From Sipunculus nudus (taxonomy: Eukaryota; Annelida; Sipuncula; Golfingiida; Sipunculidae), in the NCBI GenBank assembly GCA_026874595.1, contig CM049312.1:24051956-24115955 (forward strand): 64,000 nt of DNA, given 5' to 3'. Made by a program: the position numbers and the translations under genes. The notes under the pieces are model-generated. The model was not told the origin of the DNA and did no database searches. It saw only the letters and a program-made list of their open reading frames with translations. Shown here piece after piece: positions 1 to 11,740 of this stretch. Position 1 is the first letter of the stretch. Every line of letters starts with the position of its first letter.

Positions 1-2206
1 TATCAGTTAATAAAAATACCGTTTATTGTCACATAAATCTGATATCCCAACCCATTTCCTATATAAACAATGGCAAATCTGACCGTTTAATATCATGGAA
101 TATTGTCATAATACCGTTTATTGTCATGCTTGGAACCCTTGGCAGCGATACAAGTTCGCAGTTAATATCACATCAAACGCCGACACGGCGATCAACGAGG
201 CCAAAAGCCTGTAATCGATCAGGCGTATCAAACGATCACATCTCCCACCATTGTGCGCGGCAGGCATGTGTATAGCCCATAGCTTTCGTGCTCTCTCCTC
301 GCGCTTCGGTTCCCTCCGCTGAGAGAGCCCTAGTACGAGGTGTTTGAAAACTGGAGACATGCCACTGGACAATAAAACAATAATCTCCCAGCTAAAAATG
401 TGTCATATATAAGAATACAAACATATTTGTATCATTTGGTAACACAACATACCACTTTAAAATCGTCATGTCCATTAAACAGTTGAATCGGGTAGGTCTA
501 GATCTCAAGCGGTAAAAACAAGCATGTCTGGAGGGGATTCCTTGGGGAGTTCCCCAACAGAAAACGTCATACCCGTTTTCAACCTCCAGCGCAGAGTCAA
601 GATATGTTGTGTTTATCCTTAGCATTCATGATAAATTTCTGTACGGAGAATGATGCATCACACACGCCACCTGGTGACTGTCCCAACTTTAGGAACAACT
701 GTCAGGTCCAGGGAAGGTAAACTTTTAAAGTGAGTACTGTTTAGGCATTAAAGCAGGGGTTACAATAAAATTTCTTGTTCAGGCGAATACATTAATATTT
801 TTTGCCCCCGAAGGCGTGAGCTTCACCGTTACAAATACAATATTGGATTTTATAGGAATTTTTGCCCAGTACAGGATTTGTAACGTTCTCCAGTTTACTT
901 GAAGCTTCATATGCGGCGGGTATCCATGGAATTGATACATACGCCGCATTAAAACATGCAGTTAGCAAGCATGTGTAGTGATGCATGCAGGTCACTCCCC
1001 TTAGCTAATAAATGTCTTAAGATACCACGGTAATCCAGATCATTGCATTTCTTCGTATGTTAACAGGGGCGATGTTTGCGATCACATGTCATACATAATG
1101 AACTCCTGGTCTTTGCAAGGCTGTGGTTTACACCTCGGTGACGTTTCGCCGAGATAATATGAAGCACGAGCTGTAAACGTTGCTTACGACTGAAAATAAC
1201 CTTTCTGGGGCCCTGAAAAGCTGGAGATTTTTTGAGCACCTGAGGAGATACCCGGTCCAAAACCTGAATCACAGCGAAACTTCAGAATGTTGACAATGGC
1301 ATCACGTTACTCGCTCCGCGAACAGTTCTATCATAAAGACGATCATGGAAGTTTGAGTCATTAATAAGATTTCCGGAAAACAAGGCGCAGTAGTCGGGGA
1401 AAGAATTATCTAGTAAAATAGTTTGCCTACGCATAACGTTAAAACTGTGCCGCATATTCCAGACATTTGACCTCATGACCCAGACGCTACGTCTCTATCT
1501 GTTAGCAAGTCGTATTTTTGTCAGTTATAGCGGCATGCGGCACAAAACTTACAGGAAATAAATTGTCATGTGCGCATAAACGTAATTTGATATGCCGTTG
1601 TGCAATAAAAATATTCATAAACGTTTCTGTTTCCTTTTTATTGACAATTTATTTAATATCATTTGAGACATAACGCTCCTTCTTTGATTCAAAAGGACAC
1701 GATGTTGAAGCCCGTATAATGTCACATCCCGGTTATTATCATAATTTATGCATGCACCACCGACATGACAATAAGCGGGCTTGACTGTATATGAATTAAC
1801 TAAACTCACATTTTTAGCAGTTTCTAGCAAGATCTAAGAAGATCGTCTAATGGCTACTGCTCTTCTCTATACAGCGTAAATGATCCAATCAATTGAGGTT
1901 TCCAGATCTGTTGATTAATAGTACCGACACCCAGCTCTGATTGGATTAGCCTACGTTAACTGGTCGGACGAAGTTCCTAATGAGGTGCCACGGTGTGCCC
2001 CAGAAGCCAGACTCTCATGGATGGTTGTCGGCGTTGTGCCTTTATTGTGGATTGTTTCTTAGGTTTAGAAAAAAAAATTACAAATGAGATGTTTTCATAT
2101 CCAATTTATCCCCCTAAGAAAAGAAATAATAATGGCATATAATTTATAAAAAAAAAATAATCGAATAGGTATTACTACATTTTCACTCCCATAAAAAAAT
2201 AATGCA
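1..2206. other. No recognised gene; scattered CCGTTTATTGTCA motifs
   Basis: The only structure seen is the motif ACCGTTTATTGTCA at 18-31 and 113-126, with the related inverted form CATGACAATAAGCGG at 1764-1778. Short minus-strand open frames (124-372, 392-625, 1060-1476) show no recognisable motif or splice context. Confidence 0.4.
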
Positions 2207-2209
2207 TTA

Positions 2210-2555
2210 GGCCAAAATATAAGGTTGGGTTCTTATATATAGGCACTTTTTTCATAAATCAATGTGGGTGGGCGGTTTTTTTTTATTTTTATTTTTTGTA
2301 TGTTTCGATAAAAATGTCAAATGATAAGGGAAAAGCATGATAATGACAGATTTATTTTGCTAAACAAGTAAAATCACTATATAACAAGGGAAATTTTATT
2401 AAAATTGTATGATTTTATCTCCTTGAAAGAAATGTCCGAGCGGCTGGAGGTCAAAATCGAAAAGTTTTTATTGAAAATCAAAATAAATAAAATAAAATGC
2501 GAGGGTAAAATTGACGCGGGCGGTTCCTAAGAACCATACCTTTTATTTTTTGGCC
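2210..2555. mobile_element. Non-autonomous TIR element with TTA duplication (PIF/Harbinger-like), copy 1
   Basis: The ends are inverted: GGCCAAAATATAAGG...TTCTTA on the left and CCTAAGAA...TTTTATTTTTTGGCC on the right. The element is flanked by TTA at 2207-2209 and 2556-2558. TWA duplications and GGCC-type ends fit PIF/Harbinger MITEs. Related copies are at about 22703-22977 and 45521-47302. Confidence 0.7.
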
Positions 2556-2558
2556 TTA

Positions 2559-3989
2559 GAAACGATTTATTAAAGCAGCCGGTTTATGAATGATTTAGTA
2601 ACTTTTAAGATAAATGTTGCTCTATAAGATATTTAAATGTTTAGAGAAAATTATACCCTTGAAAGCTTCATTCAAAAGGATGAAATATATCAAATGATAA
2701 CATTGGACATCTGGGGGATTGTGTGTGTACTTGTAATTACTTGGTTATGCGCTTATTTCTACGTTATGTACAGTGATACGGTGATACAGACTCAATGTGT
2801 GTAAAAGTCGCCAAAAGAAATATATAAGAGGGATTTTCTCAGGAGATGACGGACAGGCTAGTTCAATACATAATTGTTAAATTTATCATACATTCAATTT
2901 GTTGTTATACATGTACCATGAAATGAATAAGATTGCTTTTTAAGGTCTACAAGGGCAGTTTAGAGATCAATCAGTTGTTTTGAACCGTCTTATTATAGGT
3001 AGTCTGGCTGTTGTGGCCTTCCCGGTCTAGAGAGCAGCCACAGGGATGGTTGTTTTCCTTTGCCAATGATACTACACAATTCGATGTAAAATATCTGTTA
3101 CGGTTACTCCGTGTTTGGACTTTGTAGTTCGATACAGCGCCATCTATGTTTTTTTGTTTTTTTTTAGGGGGGGGGGGGACTATGATTTTAGGGCCGTGGA
3201 GCCACGTAGTGATGTGTTGACATGAGACGATTGAAAAATGAATATCTACGTCATTCTGCAAGACTCGTTCGTCGTTGATTCTTCAACATCTCGTATACAA
3301 GTTAAAATCCATAACAATACCGTTAGGCAAAATTATAGCCGACTTTAAATTGGTTGTGACTATGAAAGTTATAATCGATAAATCAAAATTCGGTGTAGAT
3401 ATAATAATTTATTATCAGTTTTAAAAATGCGAAATGAAGCCAGATTTTTTTACTTTATGCACAATAAAGTCGGGTTCGTAGTAACATATTTTTATTTCCA
3501 ATTGATTAGTTTTGATAGGCCTAGCCTGATTTATGGTTCCGTTTACTGTAATAAAGACGCTTCTCGCAACACTTGCTGTGACGGAGCTTTTTTAATTAAA
3601 CATGAATTATACTGCAATATTACTTACATGGGTTTAAAGAATATTAATCATACTTGAAAACAAAATGAAAAATTACAATAAAATCTTAATGTAAATGTGA
3701 TAAAAACGGTCGTTTTAATTGGTTCCGGGTTTCTCCTGACTGGCTCGGGACCGAAAGTAGGTTAATTAAAATTGAATAATAATACTTAGAAATTAATTTG
3801 AAATTAAAATTTCATCGGACATATAACATTTATGTATACGTTTATTTTAAAATCCGGTTGATATAAAGGAATTGTTTATTTCCACTCCCCCCTGAAAGTT
3901 TCCACTCCCCATGTAAGATAGAATAGATAAGTGTCTGTTCGAATAGAAATTCAATTATAGCAGCTCAAACGTTATAGAATAACATTGAT

Positions 3990-3990
<1 letters not shown>
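2559..3990. other. AT-rich intergenic DNA
   Basis: No gene is seen. A G10 run at 3168-3178 and minus-strand poly-T/poly-C stretches explain the longest open frame here (2971-3261). Confidence 0.5.

Positions 3991-3991
<1 letters not shown>

Positions 3992-4055
<64 letters not shown>
3992..4055. repeat. (AT)n microsatellite
   Basis: About 32 uninterrupted TA units. Confidence 0.95.
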
Positions 4056-4058
<3 letters not shown>

Positions 4059-4419
4059 ATAAAAAATGAATGTTTTTGGTCTAACCGTTTATGTGCATAG
4101 GCCTATATGTACCATACCGATAGTGATATTAGTCTGATAACATCCTAAATCGTTTTCAAAGTTCTATTTTTCTTTTAATCAATGTTTTATATTTCAAAAT
4201 TTTCACACCACAATAACATCATTTAAAATGTTTAAGATGAAATCAGTGGTATGGTAAATTACTGAAACAACAATCTACCAGTGATTAGGTGCCAGTCCAG
4301 TTAACCCGTCTGGACTTGCCTAGTATTCTAAGCCAAGAGCTGACAGCTAGCATAAGTCTGAATATATTGCCACAAAACCAGGGGGGCTACCTCCATGCCC
4401 CTGGCATCCACCAAGTGAC

Positions 4420-6095
4420 TGTAGTTGTCGTCGTCAGTGCTGCCACCACAAACTGTCGTCGTCGTCGTCGTCGTCAGCAGTGATGCCTCCATATAATACT
4501 TCAAAAGGGCAAAACTGTCGTCGTCGGCGTCTTTGGCGGGCGCTTCAGGAGAAAGCTACAGTCTTGCTGTCCTCGTCATCTTTGTATGTGCTGCCGCCAC
4601 AAAAACGACGACGACAAAAAGACCCGCCACAGATGCCGCCGCCGACAGTGTCATTCTCTTTGAGGCAGCACTGCCGACGACGACAGTTTGTGGTGGCAGC
4701 ATTGACGATGACAACGACAGTCAGAGTAACCTCCCTCCCTGTAGCTTCTGCGACTGTCGCCGACGACGACAATGCTGGCCTCTTGGAGTAGATTGTGGCA
4801 GCGGCACTGCCGACGACGACAGTTTGTGGTAGCAGCACTGACCACGACGACAGTCACAGCAAAGCTCCTTCCCTGTTGCTTCTGCCATTGACGACGACGA
4901 CGACAGTGCTGGCCTCTTGGAGTAGTTTATGGCGGCAGCACTGCTGAGACGACAGTTTGTGGCGGCAGCACTGACCACGACGACAGTCACAGCAAAGCTC
5001 CTTCCCTGTTGCTTCTGCCATTGACGACGACGACGACAGTGCTGGCCTCTTGGAGTAGTTTATGGCGGCAGCACTGCTGAGACGACAGTTTGTGGCGGCA
5101 GCACTGCCGACGACGACGTCAATATTCACAGCAAAGCTCCTTCCCTGTTGCTTCTGCCAGTGACGATGACGACGACAGTGCTGGCCTGTCGGAGTAGTTT
5201 GTGGCAGTAGCACTGCCGACGACGACAGTTTGTGGTGGCAGCAATGACGACGATGACGACAGTCAGAGTAAAGCTCCGTCCCTGTAGCTTCTGCCAATGA
5301 CGACGACAGTGCTTCTTTCTTGGATATGTTTGTGGCGGCAGCACTAACACAGATAACAACGACAGCAAGACTGTAGCTTTCTCTCTGTAATACCCGCCAA
5401 CGACGCCGCAAACAACAATGTTGACCGCTTGGAGTAGTTTAGGAGGCATTACTGCCGAAGAGGACAGTTGTGGTGGCAGCACTGACGTTGATGACAGTCA
5501 GATCGAGTAAAGCTCCCTCCCTATAGGTTCTGCCAATAACAATGACAACGACAGTGCTTGTTACTTGGAGATGTTTGTGGTTGCAGCACTAACAAAGACG
5601 ACGATGACAGAAAGACCTTAGCTTTTTCCCTGTAGGGCCCGCCAAAGACGTGGACGCCGACAGTGTTGGCCTCTTAGAGTAGTCTGTGGTGGCAGCACTG
5701 CAAACGACGACAGCAAGACCTAAGCTTCTTCTTGCGGCAATACTGACGACCACCACGACAGAAAGACCTTAGCTTCCTCCCTGTATCGCCCGCCAGAGAT
5801 GCCGCCGACAGTGTTGGTCTCTTGGAGTAGTTTGTGGCAGCAGCACTGCCGACAACCACAGTTTGTGGTGGCAGCACTGACGATCACAACACAAGTCAGA
5901 GTAAAGCTCCCTCCCTGTGGCTCTGCCAATGCCGACGACTACAACAACAGTGCTTGTTTCTTGGAGATGTTTGTACAGGCAGCACTAATGACCACGACGG
6001 TGACTGACAACGACAGTGTTGCCCTCTTGGAGAAGTTTGAGGAGGCAGTACTGCCGCTTACGACGACAGCAAGAAAATCACAACACTGTCACCCC
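4420..6095. repeat. ACGACG-rich tandem repeat array, left arm
   Basis: The array is built from a ~133-bp unit: CTGGCCTCTTGGAGTAGTTT, then a GGCAGCACTG / ACGACGACAGT run, then AAGCTCCYTCCCTGT, then CTTCTGCCA. The phrase TGCTGGCCTCTTGG recurs at about 4773, 4908, 5040 and 5178, and later copies are more diverged. Long open frames on both strands arise from the triplet composition and are not genes. The same unit recurs inverted at 9740-10345. Confidence 0.9.
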
Positions 6096-7259
6096 TAACT
6101 TAACGTGAAAACTTTACAACGGATATATCCTATAAAACAATAGGATGGGTTAACGCTCGCCACTTGATTTCATTAATCAAGAAATTAGATCCCGGCCATT
6201 ACAGGTGACATTCCAGGTTCTTTTAAGGACGTGTATTAAAATACCAGACAATCATACACCCAGATCAATAGAAACTATGAGACATCAGGTTAAATTCACA
6301 ATATAATTCAAGACAATACTTACAAAGATGTAGATGTGTGTGTGTGCGTTGATGTGTCAATACGACAGTCCTTCACATTAAAATTACAGGATATTTTTAC
6401 TGAGTCCGTGGTTTGTATAAAAACCAATAAAGTCCAGTACCTTCAGAGATCTCTGGTTACTGTTTTGTGTAGAATCTAGCGTATGGTTAGCAGCATATAG
6501 TCTTTCTGAGTTTAGCGATCTTCAACTGATCTTGCTTGTCAGCGACCCGGGTAGGTTTACGATCACATGAATGCAATAGCGCCCTTTGTTTACGTTGAGC
6601 TTAGAGTCCTTGACCTTGCTCGTGTAGCAATGGGTTCACGGCTTACGGCGGTTATGTTTCTAGGTCAAGCTGAACTAGGCCGGCAGGTGACAAACGCTCT
6701 CTCACTTTATCGCCAATACGAAGCTCTGTCGGCAGCACGGCTGAGTTCTCATGAGCTGGGTCTTTGCCTCATGTAGAAGCTTGCTTCTATGCCGTTCCTG
6801 GCGTTTCAATGTTCGTGCGTGCGTGCTGCCACCTCAAGCTTCAAGACCCAACTGAAGGCAGCTTCCAGCGTCTCTCCCTGAACTCTGACGTCACAATCGT
6901 CGTCACAATACGGCGATCCGGTTCTCTGATTGGCTTATGGCTCAAGTGTCCCATATAAGGTTATATGTGACCTGGTTTGACTGCTAGCGTCACCTTGGCG
7001 ACCCACATACCAGAATATAATTAATACACACGATGCGTGACACGGATAAATCAGCTGATAGCCGATGGGATTTCATACAGAATACACAATATATATATAT
7101 ACAATTAAGACCTGTCAACGCTTTAGGATGACGCTTCACGTCAATATCAATAGAGAACATACTTCGTTAAACTATGATACAAAACACCGTACATATTGTC
7201 ACCTATTGTCTGGTGACAAACACCAATGTATTATATTCCCAATAGTTGGTATTTACTGA
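6096..7259. other. Non-repeated spacer between repeat arms
   Basis: This stretch has moderate GC. It holds two short + frames (6567-6776 and 6764-6958) with no recognisable motif and a short (TG)n at about 6335. No splice-supported gene is seen. Confidence 0.4.
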
Positions 7260-9710
7260 ATGGTGTGTATCGCCAACTGTTCCACATTGCCACTGCCATA
7301 GTGTTATTGCTTATTAATTGTCACACATGGTCGCAGAGGTTGCATATTTATACTGGGGTTTGTGTCGCAGATTGACGCAGCCACAGTATTGATTGTCCAT
7401 GTCGGCTTCAGAGTGTAGTTAAGCATCACTCCTCGCAGTGGTCAGATATATAAACTGGGCGCACATTGTCACTTCGACATTTTGTAGCTTATTCATTATC
7501 ACACATTTTTACTAAGAAAGGAAACATATATACTGGGGTTAGCATCACACACTGTCCCTGGGACAGTATTGAGTAGTGCGTGGCAGGTTGAGAATGTAAC
7601 TAACCGTTGCACACTGTTGCAGAAATAAACCGTCGTAAACTGTCACACATTGTCAAAGAGGTGAGATGTATACTGGGGTGTGTGTATCACCAATATCGCA
7701 CATTGTTGCTGCAACAATGGTAGCTTGGGAATGAAGCTAACCAATGAGGTAAGTATATACTGGGATGTATGTCCCACACTGTTCCACATTGTCACTGTGA
7801 CAATATTGTAACTTATTAATTGTCACACATTATGGCAGAAGTAGGATATACACTAGGCAATGTGCCATAAAAAGGTCGCACATGTCACTGAGACAGTATT
7901 GTAGCTTATTAATTGTCGCACATAGTCATTGCGACACTATTGTAGCTTATTAATTGTCGCACTGGCACATAGTCACTGCGGCAGTATTGTAGCTTATTTA
8001 TTCTGGCACACTGTCGCAGATTTAGGATATCTACTGTGGTGTGTATTTTTGCACATTCTCACTGGGACAGTATTGTAGCTTATTAATTGTCACACATTGT
8101 CACTGCGACAGTATTGTAGCTTATTAGTTGTCGCACATAGTCACTGCGACAGTATATTATAGCTTATGACTTGTCGCATATAGTCTTTGTGACAGTATTG
8201 TAGCTCATTAATTGTCGCACATTAATTATCACACATTATGGCAGAAGTAGGATATTCACTAGGCAATGTGTCACAAACTGTCTCACATGTCACTGAGACA
8301 GTATTGTAGCTTATTAAATATCGCACATGGTCACTGCCATAGTATTGTAGCTTATTAATTGCGGCACATTGTCACTGAGACAGTATTGTAGCTTTTTAAT
8401 TGTCACACATTGTCACTGCGACAGTATTTTAGCTTATTAATTGTCACATATTGTTACTGCGACAGTATTGTAGCTTATTAGTTGTCACACATTGTCCGTG
8501 CAACAGTTTTGTAGCTTATTAATTGTCACAATTGTCACTGCGACAGTATTGTAGCTTATTAGTTGTCACACATTGTTACTGTGACAGTATTGTAGCTTAT
8601 TAATTGTCGCACAAAGTCACTGTAACAGTATTATAGCTTATTAATTGTCGCATATAGTGACTGCGACAGTATTGTAGCTTATAAATTGTCGCATAAAGTC
8701 ACTGAGACAGTACTGTAGCTTATTAATTGACGCACATTGTCACTGTGACAGTATAATAGCTTATTAATTGTCGCATAAAATAACTTCGACAGTATTGTAG
8801 CTCATTACTTGTCCCATAGTCACTGAGACAGTTTTGTAGCTTATCAGTTGTCGCACATAGTCACTGCGACAGTATTATAGCTAATTAATTGTCGCATATA
8901 GTCCTTGTGACAGTATTGTAGCTTATTAATTCTCGCACATTAATTGTCACATAATATGGCAGAAGTAGCTAGGTTATTCACTAGGCAATGTGTCACAAAC
9001 TGCCTCATGTGTCACTGAGACAGTATTGTAGCTTATTAATTGTCACATATAGTCACTGTGACACTATTTTAGCCTTATTAATTGTTGCATATGGTCAATG
9101 CCACAGTATTGTAGCTTATTAACTGTCGCACATTGTCAATGAGAGAGTATTGTAGCTTTTTAATTGTCGCACTTAGTCTGCATGACAGTATTGTAGCTTA
9201 TTAATTGTTGCACATTGTCACTGAAACAGTATTGTAGCTTATTAATTGTTGCACTGGCATATAGTTACTGTGACAGTATTGAAGCTTATTTATTGTCGCA
9301 CATCGTCAATGAGACAGTATTATAGCTTATAAATTGTCGCATATAGTCACTGCAACAGTATTGTAGCTTATTATTGTCTCACATTGTCTCTGTGATAGAA
9401 TTATGGCTTATTTAATGTTGCATATAGTGACTGCGATAGTATTTTAGCTTTTTAATTGTCGCATAAAGTTACTGCGACAGTATTGAAGCTTATTAATGTC
9501 GCACATTGTCACTGTAACAGTGTAATAGCTTAATTATTGTCGCATATAGTAACTACGACAGTATTGTAGCTTATTACTTGTCGCACATTGTCACTGAGAC
9601 AGTATTGTAGCTTATCAATTTTCATATAGCAATGTGACAGTATGTTAGCTTTTTAATTCTCGCACATTAATTGTCACACATTATGGCAGAAGTAGGATAT
9701 TCACTAGACA
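7260..9710 (+). repeat. 41-bp minisatellite array with higher-order structure
   Basis: The typical unit is TATTGTAGCTTATTAATTGT followed by CGCACATTGTCACTGCGACAG. Spacing is exactly 41 bp where intact (8071 to 8112, for example), giving roughly 40 clear units from 8040 and looser copies upstream. A longer variant containing ATTATGGCAGAAGTAGGATA recurs near 7829, 8230, 8950 and 9680. Each unit carries the inverted pair TGTC-ACTGC-GACA. Confidence 0.92.
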
Positions 9711-9739
9711 ATGTGTGCAAGCATCTAAAAGAACCAATC

Positions 9740-10345
9740 ACATCGTCGTTATTGGCGGACCAACAGGGAGTGAGCTTTCCTGTGACTGTCGTCGTCGGCA
9801 GTGCTGCCACCACAAGCATCTCATAGAAACAAGCACTGTCGTCGTCGTCGTCATTTGCAGGACCAACGTGAGGGAGCTTTGCTGTGACTGTCGTCGTCGT
9901 CAGTGTGCTGCGGCCACAAGCATCTCCAAGAAACAAGAACTTTCGTCTTTGGCATCACTGGCCATGCTAGCAGGCGCTATTGGGAGGAAGCTAAGGTCTT
10001 GCTATCGTTGTCGGCAGTATTACCGCAAGGACAAGCTGAGTTCTTGCTGTCGTCGTTAATTAGCAGTGCTGCCTCCACAAACTTTTCCAAGAGACCAGCA
10101 CTGTCGTCGTCAGCGTCACTGGCCATGCTACCGGGAGGAAGCTAAGGTCTTGCTGTTATCCTCGTCATCCTTTGCCGCCAGGAGAAGCTAAGGTCTTGCT
10201 GTCGTCATCGGCAGTGCTGCCGCCACAAGCATCTCAAAGAAACAAGCACTGTGGTCGTCGTCCTTGGCAGAACGAACAGGGAGCGAGCTTTAATTGCTGG
10301 CACTGTCGTCGTCAGTGCTGCCATCACAAACTGTTGTTATTGGCA
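9740..10345. repeat. ACGACG-rich repeat array, right arm (inverted)
   Basis: This is the reverse complement of the 4420-6095 family: GTCGTCGTC runs, CAGTGCTGCC, ACAAGCATCTC and AGGGAGCTTTGCTGTGACTG. It has about five diverged units. Confidence 0.88.
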
Positions 10346-10744
10346 GTGCTGCCGAATGAACACCACTTTTAGTGTAGGCAGATGCATCTGACAGAATATG
10401 CATCCTGGGCATTCTGTGAGACGTGGATGCATCCGGGGAGTGTGTGTTCAGTTGGTGATCCTCCGTGCCCCTTGCATCCACAGTGATAGAAAGGTTTATG
10501 GGGGATCAACACATATATGCTATTAATAAGGTTGGCAGGGACATAGAGGATTCCCCGTTAGCCAGAAATCAAGAGTTGTCCGTCTAGTAAATCTTCCTCA
10601 TCCATCTTTTGCTACTTTTAGTTATTTCTCGTGTTCAACCTATACATTTTCAAAACTATTTAAAATAAGTTTAATACATATTATCTGCAGACAAATATAT
10701 ATGTCTTTTAAATTTTATTGGAAAATATAATTGTAATGCATGTA

Positions 10745-11065
10745 GGGGCGGTGATGTGATATGGTTAAGGTGTCGGGCTCATGATCGAGAGGTCATGAGA
10801 TCGAATCTTGGTCAGACTACCGTCGTGCCAAGATCCTTAGGAAAGGTCCATGCAACCACAAGTGTGCCTCTGTCCAGTAGAAATGGGTACCAGTAAATAC
10901 ACTGAATACTAGGAAGGTAACCTGCGTTGGACTATCGCCCATCTAGGAGGCCCGCACTTTAACTCCTAAGTCGCTTCACGTTACCGAAACCGGGGTAAGC
11001 TCCGGCCTGATGAGTACTGAGTCATTGACTCCCGGTGTAAAAGCCCAAAAGTCTTTACCTTTTAT
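10745..11065 (+). mobile_element. tRNA-derived SINE
   Basis: A tRNA-like head has a box A-like ATGGTTAAGGTGTCGGGC (from 10761) and a box B-like GAGATCGAATCTT (10797-10809). A body of about 250 bp follows, including ACCGGGGTAAGCTCCGGCCT, as in conserved molluscan SINE bodies, and it ends near GTCTTTACCTTTTA. Confidence 0.75.
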
Positions 11066-11740
11066 GACTGTAATTTTGTCGTCAGGTGTTCTACATGTTT
11101 TAAAGTTAAATAATATGTTTAATAATGTTTTAAATTTTAATAATACGTGTCATGAATTAAAAAGAAATGCATCACAGTATAAAAGCTGAAAAAATTTTTA
11201 TTTTTTATAGAATCTTTTTGTGTAACTATGTGTCCATATATATATATATATAATGCTCCTATATAAGTACATAAAAGGGGTTTTATAAAAAAAAAAAAAG
11301 AGAGTAAAGACACGCGGTACTTTCGTACTTAGCTTAATAGGTGTAAAGAATGAACACAATTTTGGTCACTTAAAACTGCCACAATACTTAGACTGTGCCA
11401 GCCTTTACCAGAAGTAGAAGTGGAAATAAGGCCTGTACTAATAAAACAGTGTCATCACGTATAACATGGCTTTGAAAGACACCATTCTGTGGTCCCGACT
11501 TTGTCCCGTATTGGTTCCGGGGTTTAGTGTGTCCCATATTTTGCCGTTTGAAGCACTGCCGGAAGTATTGTTTGTTGTACTTGCCAACGACGCGATGAAC
11601 CAGTGGGATATGAACTAGTGAAGCATCAGGTTTGATTATTTTTCTCTGATATTGACGTTTGTAATTATATTCAATCCGCCCGAGTATAGAATCCGGTCTT
11701 CATTTCAAAGAAGCGTCTAAACTGATTGAACCGTCTCATA

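Noticed and set aside
4289-6098. Many overlapping open frames on both strands, up to 185 residues
   Set aside because: They come from the ACGACG/GTCGTC triplet repeats, which lack stops in several frames. Composition is repetitive and there are no splice or start signals.
7260-9710. CRISPR array
   Set aside because: The 41-bp units are contiguous tandem repeats without unique spacers, in a eukaryotic genome.
9667-10372. Open frames rich in Cys/Arg/Ser
   Set aside because: They have the same triplet-repeat origin as the left arm.
10745-10820. Functional tRNA gene
   Set aside because: Boxes A and B are present but acceptor and anticodon stems do not form and a SINE body follows.
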